64,000 nucleotides of DNA from Protonemura montana (lineage: Eukaryota > Arthropoda > Insecta > Plecoptera > Nemouridae): contig OX387605.1 of NCBI GenBank assembly GCA_947568835.1, forward strand, positions 6,762,418 through 6,826,417, in the 5' to 3' direction. The notes under the pieces were generated by a model. The model was not told the origin of the DNA and searched no databases. It saw only the letters and a program-made list of their open reading frames with translations. Position 1 is the stretch's first letter, and each line of letters opens with the position of its first letter. The position numbers and the translations under genes were made by a program. Of this stretch, positions 1-12,841 are shown one piece after another.

Positions 1-102
1 CTTCGACTCGGCGAGTCCTTCCGAAATGTGCTTGACCCCAGTGCCCACCCTGATCCTAGCCGCGTTGACCGGACGTCGCTGCAGAGAGTCGTTGTCACAC
101 TA
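1..102 (+). other. Sequence upstream of the neurexin start, probably 5' UTR
   Basis: The neurexin frame stays open to the left edge of the window, but the first in-frame ATG is at 103. A frame opening at 28 would start on GTG, which is not a credible start for an animal nuclear gene. An AG after a weak pyrimidine stretch at about 83-84 could be a splice acceptor for an upstream non-coding exon. Neurexin genes often have such 5' UTR exons. No TATA box or initiator can be identified in so short a stretch. Confidence 0.45.
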
Positions 103-711
103 ATGGGCGGACTGCGAACCAGGACTATGTGGACATCGGCCGCGATCCTTGCATTAGCAGTCTGCGCGGCGACCGCGTTTGTCCTCGAAGGCTCGCAAAC
201 TTCGTACGCACAGTTTAGGAAATGGAACGCAGGGCTAAACGGCTCGTTAGAACTAGAATTAAAAACAAATCAGCCCAATGGACTGCTGTTGTACACTGAC
301 GACGGCGGGACGTACGACTTTTTCGAACTGAAATTAGTAGAGGGTGCGCTCAGGCTTCGCTACAATCTCGGCGGAGGCGCCCAGATTTTAACCGTTGGTC
401 GTGACTTGAATGACGGACACTGGCACAAAGTGCAGGTGCAGAGAGACGGCGAGAAGACCTCGTTGACGGTTGATGGCGAGACGCAGACGAGGGCGTCTCG
501 AGGGAAAGAGTTCCTGTTCGGGCGGCTGGCGTCCAACTCTGACGTGTACGTGGGCGGCATGCCGGCGTGGTACAACACCAAGTTGACGCTCCTCGCATTG
601 CCAAGCGTAATCTTTGAGCCGCGCTTCGGCGGCGCCGTGCGGAATCTCGTCTACGCCGACGAAGAAGGTGGCATGCCGCGCAGACAGGAGATGAAGATGA
701 AAGACTTTAAG
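103..711 (+). CDS. Nrx-1: Neurexin exon 1: signal peptide and LNS1 domain
   Basis: This is the N-terminus of alpha-neurexin, a single-pass presynaptic adhesion receptor. The ATG at 103 (MGGLRTRTMW) is chosen as the first in-frame ATG. The ATG at 127 has an A at -3 and is a good alternative. Both lead into a hydrophobic core (AAILALAVCAATA), a clear signal peptide with likely cleavage just after it. The rest is one laminin-G/LNS fold of about 180 residues with family landmarks: FRKWNAG, NQPNGLLLYTDDGG, LNDGHWHKVQVQRDG, DVYVGGMP and VRNLVYADE. A sequon (NGS) lies near the mature N-terminus. The mature LNS1 part has no cysteine. The exon ends AAG|GTAATA after MKDFK in phase 0, matching the phase-0 start of the EGF exon 20 kb away. 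Identification as neurexin is strong; the choice between the two ATGs is open. Confidence 0.93.
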
Positions 712-863
712 GTAATATGGGAGATCGCTTTGATGCTGTTATTTGGTATCTGACGTTTAATATAAAGCTTCTATGAAAGCCTTGCAAACCGGATATGAAG
801 ACCACATCAATCGAGTTATTGGTCTGTTGGAATTCAATACCTACAGACAGAGGGCTTTCGGAT

Positions 864-898
864 GGAGGATGCGGGATGCGGGATGGAGGATGAGGACG
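864..898 (+). repeat. Short degenerate tandem repeat, GGATG-based
   Basis: A run of GGATGNGGGAT-like units lies about 150 bases inside intron 1. It has about four units of 7 to 10 bases and is too short to be a minisatellite locus of note. Confidence 0.6.
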
Positions 899-3309
899 CA
901 CGTGAGATTAGCTCGATGCTTTCAGGTTTTAGATCAGTCTCACGCTGAGCTGCTTTTCCGAGAATCCACCAATCGGAAGTGCCTAATGGGAGTGTTGTTT
1001 GCCCTTGCATTACGTGTAATACCGCTGGCAGCGTAGCAGATTTAAATTATGTCTGATATTCACAGCTCATGGAATTCCTTGCACAAGAAGGTTCATTATA
1101 CTTTTGGTCTTCTGGAAGAATGATTTGCAAAGGAATCTTAATTTCGCTATTGATATCAAGACGACTAGTTACAAAATAGTGCTTCCGCCATGGAAGCATT
1201 GTCCCGGTTCAAGTAGCGAGGGGTCCTGTAAAATCCTCTGGGAAGCGCGTCACTAAATACCAAAAAGAACCCGCCCACAGAGGTGAAAGCCCTGCAAAGA
1301 GCCACCTCTGATTTTCCTAATTAACGTCGATGAGGGGCATCTTCTTATTTCCATTAATTGACTATCAATCACTGCCTCTATAAGCGATTGGCTGGCTGCA
1401 ACATCGCACAACCCGTGTAGCTATTTCAAGCTGTTGAGTGGGAAGACAATTCGCGGTAAAGGCACCGCAAGCTATAAATCATCCACGTATAGCTATACGC
1501 GAATAACGATGTCCGTAGATTTTCTAAGATGCAAATCAAAGCACCTCCAATCTATGCCTGTGGTATATTCCATAGCCGTTCAAGTGCCCGCCCACTTTGA
1601 CCTCTGACTGCAGCCGGAGGAAGCAAGGGAGTCATAAACAAGCACCCACGATGATGTAGGGTCTGGCGGGTTAGTGCCGCGCGGACCAACCTCGTAACCC
1701 GCAAGAACGAGATTTGGTTTGCGACCCGAAACTGTTTGCATAAGGAACTTGATGTAGGTAAAACGCTGTGCATATACGTGCGAGCAAGCTGTACACTTTT
1801 CATAATTAAATAACATTCGTCTGGTTCTTAAAAGGAAGACGCGTTCTGGTTTTGCCGTTGTGCCTGGCGGAAATAAGCAAGGAAATAAGTTTTCCCCAGA
1901 AACTGATTGACTGGCACGAAGTATCCTGTGTGCGACACGAGGGGGTTAGTGCGAACGTCAATCACAAAATCTCACAAATTTCCTGGGAAATGCATCTACC
2001 TTGAACGGCCGCCCTTTTTGTCTTAATTTGGGTATTAATCAAGAGAGAGCATACGATTTTGTCTACACTCGTTCGAACGGAAAGTAAGGTAAAGGATTGT
2101 TACAGAGCGGGAAGTGATTTTCGCCCTTGGTTCTTGTTATGATCGCAGTAATTGTTTTGCAGGGTAATTTAGATTGACAAGGTACACCGCTCTAATGGTC
2201 TCAGACACCAACAAACACTTAGTGGTCGTCGAGTACCCTAAACAAATATGATCACTGTTTCTAATGGGAAACAAGGTCTCGTATCAGTCAGTATGAGTGG
2301 CCTCCCATTTTGCAAGTCATTGGAATTGACGCCATAAATTTGTCTGGGAAATTAAAACTAATTGTAATCAAATGTGTACAATTGTGAGATTGTGATTTAG
2401 ATTAACCCCAAAGCACATTTTACTTTTATTTTGATAAAAGTTATTTTTAATAATAATAAATAATAAAAAATAATAGGAAATTTCAGAAATAACTGTTGCA
2501 AAAGAACATACTGGGTTTCTCAAAATATGGGTATATGTATACCTACACTGTACCAAAGCATTTTGACTCTAGTCAAACGAGAGTTTGTAACTCGCATTGT
2601 TATTTTCCATTAAGACATAGGAGATAATGAGTCCACATTGCTAATATCTAAGATGGAAATTGTGTTGGCTCGGCTGTCGTTGTGGTGGCAGCTTGTTCCG
2701 AGTGTCAATTAGGGGCGTCTGATACGGCGCAGCGCAGCACGGCGCAGCGCTGCGCCCTTTGCTGGGCAACAGCTGCGAGTTGTCGACTAAGCCAGCGTCT
2801 TACCAATTAATACGACGACCGTGTCTGCTGCAAACTGTTCACACCACCGTGAACGAGTACACACGGCCGAGTGTGCATTGCAGATTGGAAAAGCGGTCCC
2901 AAGGATCGAATGTTAGGGCTTTGTCATCGATGGAGGTGCCTGGCTTAGAAGCCTGGCTTAGAAGCCTGAAAGTGACCACCAGCTGTGACTTAGCAAATGA
3001 AAGCGAGGCTCTATTTGTAAACATTATCTTCCGTTGTATGGTACCTTCTACAATATGTGGATGTTACCTGAGAGGGCGATGAAAGTGTTTCAACAAATTT
3101 GTTGACATATCTTTAAGGACCTACCTAGGGATAGCTTAATCCTGTATACTTGGGAAGCAATACTGTTTAATTTTTTGTGGCAGACTTGTTTATGATTCCT
3201 GAGCCATTTGCAAAATCCTGTGCCAAGGACCGAGCGCCGATGCAGTGTGGAAACTATTTCGTCAAAGCAAAGGCGGAAAACTTACTGGCAGCAATAACTC
3301 ATCGGATTG

Positions 3310-3333
3310 ATATATATATATATATATATATAC
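3310..3333. repeat. (TA)n microsatellite
   Basis: About 12 uninterrupted TA units. A simple repeat in intron 1 with no sign of function. Confidence 0.95.
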
Positions 3334-4646
3334 AATTCTTCTCAAAGAGCTGACTCAATTTCTCTTCCACTTCACTAATTGATTTGTCTTCACTTTCACT
3401 TCTGTTCTGCTCACACATAAAAGAGAAAAAAAAAAAACACTGACTGAAAATTTCATTCGCACGTTAGACACGATTCTGATTCCTTGATACGTCCCAGACC
3501 CAGTCAACCAAATCTAAAAACTTTAGCTGCAACTTTGCACGAGATTTTATTTCAGGAATGCTGATTGAGCAAACACTTTTTTACATCTCCATCTCGCATC
3601 CAAGCATATAACTTCTCTTGATATAATTTCAAAATTTTCTCAGATGGCACGATTAAACTAAATTACCCAACTAGTTTGCTGCCAGTTTGATTTCGAAGCC
3701 GGCGTATTGACGAGCTTGTTTCTGTGTTGCAGTGCGGTGGATTCCATTGTTCAGGGGCGACTAGCCTGGTTCGCGGCAAGACTACACGGGTAAGTTTACT
3801 GTCAGGTGTTGCAAGACGTTTCCAGGTTTAGTCTAGAGTCCCAGTGCTGATGTCAAACGTTCTGCTGAGAAAACGAGCCGGCAACACGTGGCAATGGTAA
3901 GTGCTACCCCATGGCGCTGGAGGTATTATCAATGTTGATTACTCGTGCGAAATCCAACCTCAAACGCTAGTGATCTACAAGATGTAACGGGATTCAATTG
4001 AATAACTCTCAAAGCGACGGTACCTCATTTATTAACTTTTTCATTTCGTCGGAATTATTTTCTAAGACGGTGCCTCCATCTTTTCCCTGTTACATTTTTC
4101 TTCGGTTTCGTAGCTGATAGTTCGGTATCATTTGCAAAGAAAGTTTTAAATTAGCTCTGGGGCTCTGACTAAACCTGTAAGCCCAATGGAGCAAGGTGAC
4201 AAGGCCACGTTACCAAACGGCCTATTCCCAGTCGAGTTTCCGATTTCTTTAGCAGCCCAAATGCAAGAGCATTTGATCGTCGCTCGGAGTGGCGATCGGA
4301 GAGAGAAATTGGGCAACTATTTTGTAGTTGTGTGCATTGATCTCGATTTAAAATATACGATAGTAATTATGGAAAATTTCATGTTGCGCAAAGAAATATT
4401 TTGAAGGGGTTTTACTCTGTATTTTAAACTTTTCTTCTGTGTTGCTTTAAATCTACTCACACAGAACAGAGTACGTTTTAAATTGTTGCAATCACAAGAA
4501 ATTATTGTTGACCAGAGAAGATTTAAAAATCTCATGAACTAGACGCTAGTTAGCTGGCAGTTGAAAACGAGAAGATAAGTGTGACAGTGGAGGATGTAGG
4601 TGGTTAAAAAAATGAAAGAGATCTGGGGAGACGTGGAGGAGCCGTA

Positions 4647-4672
4647 TTTGCTCTGCGGGCTGCGTCTAGGAG
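4647..4672 (+). repeat. 26-bp direct repeat, copy 1
   Basis: A 26-base word starting TTTGCTCTGCGGGCTGCG and ending TCTAGGAG is repeated exactly at 4823-4848, 176 bases downstream. Flanking sequence does not match beyond the word. It is GC-rich against an AT-rich background. It could be the ends of a small insertion or a fragment of an unrecognised repeat. Confidence 0.8.
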
Positions 4673-4822
4673 TTATATTTACTCTCAGTCTTCTGAATTG
4701 TCCCTAGCACTTACTGTTACTATAATACCTATGTTGTATTGTGTACAGAGATGTGGAGGTTATTATGCTATCTATTTCACTAAGTTTGTTGGCGGGCGTA
4801 ATTAAGGTAGAGAAGGTGTCAC

Positions 4823-4848
4823 TTTGCTCTGCGGGCTGCGTCTAGGAG
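4823..4848 (+). repeat. 26-bp direct repeat, copy 2
   Basis: Exact second copy of the word at 4647-4672. A LINE-like scrap begins about 80 bases downstream, so this copy may mark the body of a degraded element. Confidence 0.8.
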
Positions 4849-4930
4849 CGAAAATCACAATCTTGCTAAATTTAGAAAATTACGATGTTGTGTGTTCTAT
4901 GCAAAGGATGAAACTGTTTGGAAAAATTAG

Positions 4931-4999
4931 AGAAGAAGAAGAGGAACACCAAAAGAAAGATGGATAGAAAAATTACAAGAAGAAAATGACTTGGCATAA
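4931..4999 (+). mobile_element. Possible degraded LINE C-terminal scrap
   Basis: A short frame reads RRRRGTPKERWIEKLQEEND and then stops. It resembles the basic R-R-R-G-x-P-x-x-R-W segment near the end of many non-LTR reverse transcriptases. It is only 22 codons long and Arg/Lys/Glu-rich, so chance in purine-rich sequence is a real alternative. No target-site duplication or clear poly(A) end is visible. Confidence 0.35.
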
Positions 5000-7900
5000 T
5001 CAAGTCTCGTGTCCGAAATGAAGTATTTTCTACCCGTTTTATTAATGGATGAAAAATAAACAGATATAAAAATATTTGTGCAACGTTAAGTCAAAAAAAA
5101 TATTAAAAATAATCTTTGTGTATTTTGCGTTTCTGTGGTGTGTTTGCACGATAACAACTAAATTTAAGTAAACAGACAAATATTTTTAGATCGTAGATTG
5201 TATTATAGTCTTTCAAATTAATGCGCTGTAAGCCATACATCAATATAATAAATTCAAGTCTGTCTACGATCAATCGAATCGATGTTGCTAGTTGAAGTAT
5301 GGGAAGATTTCAAATGGGTAAAGAGGTCAAGCGGCATCGGGCAGAGTAACGCATATGCGTTTATAAAGGAGAATGACATGAAATTCTAACTTGTGAAATG
5401 CTAAAACTATCACATGTCTGACTTTCCTCGTCACGCTGCAAACACGACGAACGAAATGGGGCTGCGGTTCACGCTGCAACATGTCTGACTGCACCTTGCG
5501 AAAGTCATGAATAACTAGGAACGATTTCTACAAAGCCAGAGAGCAGCAATCACATTCATAACAAGTTCCTAGAACATTGTCGCAAAGAGAATTTACAAAG
5601 GAAAAGTTTTTATTAAATCGCTAGACTTTGATCTGAGCTGTACATAATTAATGGGAACATGATACTGAAACTAGAAAGAGGTTCAATGCTGGGCATGGTA
5701 TTGATATTCTGCCATGCAAATACTGAGAAATGTAATATGCTTAAAATGTGGGAGTATTTTTAGTCTACGACCAGAGTAATTTGTAAAAGGTACGGTGTTT
5801 AGACGGAAAGTTGAATTCCACATACGTTCTACTTCACATAGCAGCGTTTAGAGAGTTATGTGGGTGTATTATCTTTGATTTGACCTTCTCTTTGAATCAA
5901 CGTACTTGATATGCGGCTTTATATCTTACTCTACGAGTTACGTGTGAGTTTAATTTGAAAAGGAAAAAGCATGCTACGGGTAAAAAAATATACTTTTAAA
6001 ACAACTCTGGCATCGTAATGAAAATAAACACTTTTCATGGAATCGGAAAATCGTTAAATAATAGTGAATACGCGTAGATATATACTGGCTTAAAAAACAG
6101 CAGCTAAAATTATTTTGTGAGAGATATTTGTCAGTCACGAAAAAATTTTCCTGGGACTCGATAATGCACCGCGTTTCCATACATGTGGGTTTTGCCACGA
6201 AAAAAAAACATTTTCAGAATGGATTGTGAAATGGTGACATATGAAGGCATGTAATTTAACCTACATGCCTCATTGCATGTACCTTCGAATTAATTTACTA
6301 ACATACTCGTTCTTTTAGCAGAAACTAATTTAATTTTGTTATTTCATACTAACAAGCTCTGGGATTATATGAATTTATCGCAAATACCTGACTTGTCGTC
6401 TGGCATTATAATTATAAGTTTGCAAACATAGTTTGGCGGATATTTGGTGTGAGGACTTCATCTCGGTGCAGCAAATGGAGTAAGTGGAGCCTTACAGTGA
6501 ATGAAATGCAACTGAACAGCTTTTTGCAACTAAATGGAACGTAGGTTCGTGATTATCAAACTTATGTTCTCATTAAAATGGTCAGCGCTGAGCGGCAGGC
6601 AGTTTAACGAGGTCAACTAGACACGTACGAGCTCGAACACTCGTCTCTGTCTACAACCCCAGCCCGCCAGAATATTTGACATGGAACAATTAGGACAGAG
6701 TCCTAGACTTATGCTTTCATTAAACGGGAATTTATATCACCGCCTTTTGACATATTCCATTAGTTTGTTAAGTGTCCCACTCGAAATAATTACAACTAAA
6801 ACAATGCATTTAGAGCAGAAATACCAGAGCACACTTGGCTCAATTGAATGGTGGATTAAGACAACAAACCGTTTTAAACGCGGTCATTTATCATTCAACT
6901 TTGTTCTTTTCTCTGTGTAGCATTTATATTACGAAAGCATGTGAATGATAGTATTTTATGTAGGAGTGCTTTCGAAACATCAAGCTGAACTCGGTCTAAA
7001 TCATGCATAGAACAACAGTCTAGACAGTGCACACCGAAGCAACATCAGAAATAAAATATTCCGAAAGACAGATGTACTTTAAACATGTGATAACAAAAAT
7101 TATCTCAACAACATTGCGGGTTTTATATAAAATGTAAACGGTAGGTATTCGTAGTAGAAGCAGTTGACGCAAGCATTTTACTAGGAAGTGGGCACCGCCA
7201 CCCTAGACATGTCCAAGTTCATATTACAATCACTATTTTTATTCCATGGTAAATAAGCAGTTACTGTATTCTAGGAAATTGTATTCGTTAACCACACTTT
7301 TACGTCGTGGAAACATTTCGAGAAAATTTCCAGTAGATGCAACACGTATTCAGGTAGTGCATGCATACGAATAGTCTGACAATGGAGATACCATGATATT
7401 TGCAAGTTCAGAACAAAAACCTAATGCCAAAAGGCCAAACACTAACAGACCAAAAAAGCCTTCAAAATATCTTCAAATCTTTGTATAACAATCATAGAAG
7501 CCCTCATCTTAAACAATTACTTTATTCAAAACGTTCAAGCCCTAGGGTTGTATTACTCGGGACTGAATTGTTGGATCTAAAATACTCCAACGATCCCAAA
7601 CTTCATTATCAACTCTATGTACATGCCGCTAACTCGTGCGTTCCCCTAACACCATGCAGTCACATGGCATCACCTAGATATCCAGAATAGGTTAATTATC
7701 CCCTAAAGCCCTCCACCTTTCGACCTCTGGCACCCCTATTTCGATACCGCCCACCGTCGCCGCCACCACCGCCACCAAAACGTGCACACACTAACACACC
7801 TCCCGTGCCCAGGTTGCAACGTGTACCCTGAATTCGTGATGCGCCGATCTATGCGCAATTCCTCGGGCCTGTACAGGGACCTAGGGCCACTACACTTGGC

Positions 7901-10900
7901 GTCGCGCGTCGGGATCGAGCACTACATTTGGTAGCATACGGGTGGGATCGCACGCGACGACTGGGGGGCGAACGAGCCATGAATTATTCCACCCCATAAC
8001 AATGGAAGGACGCCGCCTCGACAGCAATATAACAACCACTAGTTACCCGGTACCGCAAATAGCTTCACACCCATTCATACGGACATTATTGTACGATGGA
8101 GGGTGGTGGTGGGGGTCAACGACGAGCTAGTAAGAGTCATTCTGACGACACAACACTGTTAGTTTACGTTCTGGGTGACGGGATCAAAGGCATAGATTTT
8201 AGATGATCCTATTATTATTGGAATGTAGGTATATTTATATATCTATATATAATCTAAATGCAAATAGATTTTATTTTAGTTTGTAATTGCAAATTTGTCT
8301 CGCAAGTTTGTGTGAATACTATGAAAAGAGTTATTTGCGTGGCTTAGCAAACTTTTTTGAGGCGTTTATTTACGTACTATTTAGGCTTAAGGTACTTTTG
8401 GGGACTTAATTCGAAATAATTTCGATGAAATCTGAAACATGAAATTAGTTCTCACTGGTGATTTTTTTAGTTAAAAACCTAAAACGCAAATAAAGTCATC
8501 TGTTTTTTACAAAAATTTCGATTTGACTATCTAGAATGTGATATCACCCTCGAGAAATACAAGTACACGTATGCGTCTACTTGGGAAACACAGGAAATAT
8601 GATATATTTTAACCCGCATGTAAAGTACCTACCTACATTAAAACTATAGACGCATTACATTTTATAAACTCAGAATAAACTTCATGCTTGGGAAATTAAA
8701 TGTGCTGACAGCGTTTTAATTTGAATATTTGAGCTCTGTTACTGACCTACATTAATCTCGCTAGCAAAATTCTCTTCTTTAATTGGCTGGTTTGAATTTA
8801 TCACACAATGCAGTTTCTAAAAGTCGAACTATTATAGACTTTTAGTGCATAATAGCACCACAAATTTCTGCTTCATCTGTGAGTAAAATGAAAACTTGCA
8901 CTGGGTATATTTCATGCATGATTTAATTCTTCGAACGATGTTAGCTTTTCGCTAGTTCACAGAATTGAGAGGCTAAATTTGAAAAAGAAACAAAATAAGC
9001 CTGCTTGTAGAAGCAGCAACTTACAATGAGTGCATCTGGAAATGTGTTTGCACTTGCTTCGTGCGAGTTTGGCACCAGCAATGTGCACAAGAAACTGTGT
9101 TGTGAACTTGGATTCCATTCAACGATTAAAACCACAAGGCAACTACGTTCCATTAATTGCAACACATACTGATTGCGATCACAATGAATGAGTAGAAACC
9201 AAGGGTAATTTTAGAGATGCCAAGAAACGACGAGTTAATATACATGTTGTCTAATGAATTGTGATACGTTGCAATCAATGATGAGTCATCCACCAAAATG
9301 CATCCCAAGATGGCATTACTCAGAGTAGAATAAAACACGAGCTTCCTGCAGATGAAAAGAGTAAAAAAATAATCGAAACCAATTATTCTGTTCAGCTAGT
9401 ATTGATTAATTTTTCATGACATTGGTAACTTTAAGAAAGCACACATGCTAAAATCGCATTTCTAATTTATTCATTCCCAAGAATGAAGGGCAGTAGACTC
9501 CAAGCTCTGCAAGCTCATATTTGCATTTTTAATAATTAATTACACACAACTACTTTTGCATTCTTATCATGCATGCACTCGTTATTTAATAAATAATTGC
9601 TCTTAGCATTATGAAACACCGATATTTACTTAGTTACTTTCTAACAGCATACATTGAAAATCAATTTCGATTAGGCCCCGCTATGAAACGAGACTAGACC
9701 TAATTGTATTTGCTCGATGGCGATACACAGTAGGTAATTTCATTAAAATTTCGGTTGACAAATCAGCTGGCGCGAATTCACGAAATTATTGATACCGATG
9801 GTGATAAGTAGTGGCCAAACAAGGAAAATAACAGGTGACAATAATGCAAAGAGATGACAACAATAAACAGTGAGGTAATTTATGTTTTTTTCTTGTTATC
9901 GCGCATTGAAAAAAGAAGGGTGTTTACTAAACGTCAAAAACATGAAGAAAAATCATGTTAATTTTATCGTGGTGCGCCAAAAGTTAACACTTATGGTAAC
10001 ACTAACCGCAGACATATGTTACAATTTTACCAAGAGACTTCAAGCATCGCTGTTTGAAATAAGAAAATCGACACTGGCAACTAACCTACGGCTTCAGTAA
10101 TCTTTCCAAAATCTTTTGATTAAATCCGATGTGTTCTAATATTATTATTTAGTTATTAGGTCACTGGTTTTTGGCGTACTCAAGAAATCCTAATTTAATA
10201 GAGTATGAGGTAGAAAGCGTGTGCATGCATTACTTCGCATGCACTTTTATTTGCACGCATTCACCGAATCCTAATCAGGTAACTGACCCTGGCACTAGAC
10301 AAAATTTTCTAGATAGCACGAATCAAAATATTATAATTTTTCCACTCACGTTATACATTTTCTCTCTCCGTGCGATATTGAACTACATTTAAAAGGTAGG
10401 TATCGTGCGTCCTCTATCCATGCCTTTGCATGAGTAACATTTGTTATTATCCCCTAAACCCAGCCTATAGGCTGTGCGGGCTGCATACGTAACGGCCATG
10501 CTTTTTGCGGGATTCGATAGCGTGATAAGAAGTGGGTTAAACTTGATAATCGTGGGCCGCGCGTATATTTGCGTGGCTGGCTCATCCATAAGTGAACGAA
10601 CCGCTACCCACCGGCAATAATTTCAGTACAGGTGGGTTGTGTTTCGCCCTACATACAGCGATTATGTTAACTGTTTACTACAGAGATTTCACTCGTTGTC
10701 AATACTAACGGTGATGTACAGCCAATGTTATCGATAACGAGTGATGATTCCGCTGGTAACCGAAAATGATCGCTACCAACGACCGCTCAATGTAGTTATG
10801 CAGGAAAACCCTGAGGAGATAAAAAGAGGAAAACTCTTGGCATAAATACGGGACAACGAGTGATCAGAAAAAGTGTCTCTCAGCAACCCAGCGGCTTTTT

Positions 10901-11263
10901 CAAAGCGGACATAACCAAAAATAAAAATATTTTTTTTCTAAAAGCACTCAAATTTAAGTCATAAACGTTGCATATACGGACACGATTAGTCTTGCATTTA
11001 ACTTCAACCCAACAGTCCTCGTAGTCTATTTGACGAGTGTATTCCCGGTGTATCCGATAGTAAAACGGTAAAACCCTCCGAGCCGGCGATAGCTTTCGGC
11101 AGTCGACGACCGAGGCGCGACGTTGAAGACACTGCGCTCGACGTCCGCTCATTGCGGGTCAAGGGTGTACCTACCTACCACGGTTACAACGTGCCAAGTG
11201 CATGAGGGACCGCACGCTGGCCGCCACCGCAATCGATCTTTTTTATGTTCCCGCTCTCTCCCA

Positions 11264-11283
11264 ACACACACACACACACACAC
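11264..11283. repeat. (CA)n microsatellite
   Basis: About ten AC units in intron 1. A simple repeat. Confidence 0.95.
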
Positions 11284-12739
11284 TCACGCGCGAAAGCGTG
11301 CATGTTTGCTGGATTAGGCTTTTGATGACCCTGTTCATGATTAGAGGGTAGATAATATTAATATAATTATCGTTCTGTTTGGTGAGGGGCGTTTTTTTTT
11401 CTTATTTGGGTGAAACATAAAAATAATATCAATTATTAGCTACGTTTGGGAGTGTATAGTATTCGTGCAGGCTATAAAATTGATAATGTTAGTGACTTTT
11501 CCTTATTAAAGATTAATTTTTTCTACAAATTCTGTCTTTAGTATCAAGGCTAGCAAACACAACACAAAAAACACTATTTTCAAGAAAAATCTCGTATTCC
11601 AATCTAGATAAGTTGCTAACCCTAGGTTTACAACTCTTTATAAATACGAAGCCAGCACATCTTGTGTTTCCTTCTTTTGAGCGCTCGATCTGGATTAGTA
11701 GAAACCCTTCATGCTGGTGACCACTTTGTTTGCATTCCATAAATATCACATTCGATTCGACAATCAACGTGAAAGCGATCACGTGATTGGTTCAAACTTA
11801 CACGTCCTTTGCCTTGTTCGGTGCGAGTACAGCTTAACAAAGCTCAACTCGGCACCTCCATCGGCGTGCATTGTTGCCGCTACAACAGTCGTAGAACGTT
11901 ACCGTTTTTTGTTCTTTAAAATGCACCTGTGTAAACCTATGGTGTTGTATTATCAGTTCAATTGAGAAAAAAGCGACACCCTCTCCAACTAATCCTATGC
12001 GCCGTTGCCAATTTGCCTACAAAAATAAGATGGCTTACGCAAAAGCAGAGAAAGAAAATAGATAGGCTTCATGTGTGCAAGTATTTCAGTAACAGCGACA
12101 GCCTATTTACAACTCTCGGTTCGGCACCTCCACACACAGACGCCACGCGCTGTTGCCAAACAGACAGAACGCAAAACTCATTAATACCATTGTACCCTTT
12201 TCTCACGAGAAGAAAAAGTTCAAAAAGTATCTCAAAGTAATTCCGATAAGGAATGCTTGTATTAATTATGCCATAAGATCCCGCCAGCATTCCTTCCTCG
12301 AGGTATTGGCATGCATAATTTAAAAGAAACTGCATGATATGTTTGTCTCCATTCGACAGAGGAGTGGCATGGGGAGAGACAGGGGAGGTAGATAGGAAGC
12401 GGATAAGTAAAGAAAGGGTCTGCAAAACTTTTACTTCTCTCTTCGGAAGAAAGGAAAGGATGGAAGAAAGATGCGAGAGAAGCTAGACACGAAAGAAGAG
12501 AGAAGGAGAGGGAAAAGGAGGCAAGCAAGTGATTCCTCTTTCTATTTCCCATCCTCCGTTGCTTGTCACGGTCTCCCCGCTACCCCCGTGCCTGTGCTGG
12601 CTCTTGCGCTTGCTTCGTACCGTGCATCCATGGCCATATTGATCCGGCCGCCGGTCGCGTATCCTAGTGGCCGTATAGCGTACAAGCCCACAGCCCAGAC
12701 CCGGCTAGGGGTACCGACAGCGTTGTCACGTCTCGCCTC

Positions 12740-12841
12740 CACACACACACGCACACACGCACGCACACATATACGCACACTAAGGCTGGCAGGAGCACAG
12801 AGACGTTTTACGAAAGGGGGGGAGGGGGGGGGGGGGGGGGG
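12740..12841 (+). repeat. CA-rich tract followed by poly-G tract
   Basis: An imperfect CA/CGCA tract at about 12740-12780 is followed at 12816-12841 by a G run broken only by one A. The G run could form a quadruplex and is also a likely place for sequencing or assembly error. Confidence 0.85.

Noticed and set aside
28-102. Extension of the neurexin frame upstream to a GTG at 28
   Set aside because: GTG is not a plausible start for an animal nuclear gene, and a signal peptide begins right after the ATGs at 103 and 127.
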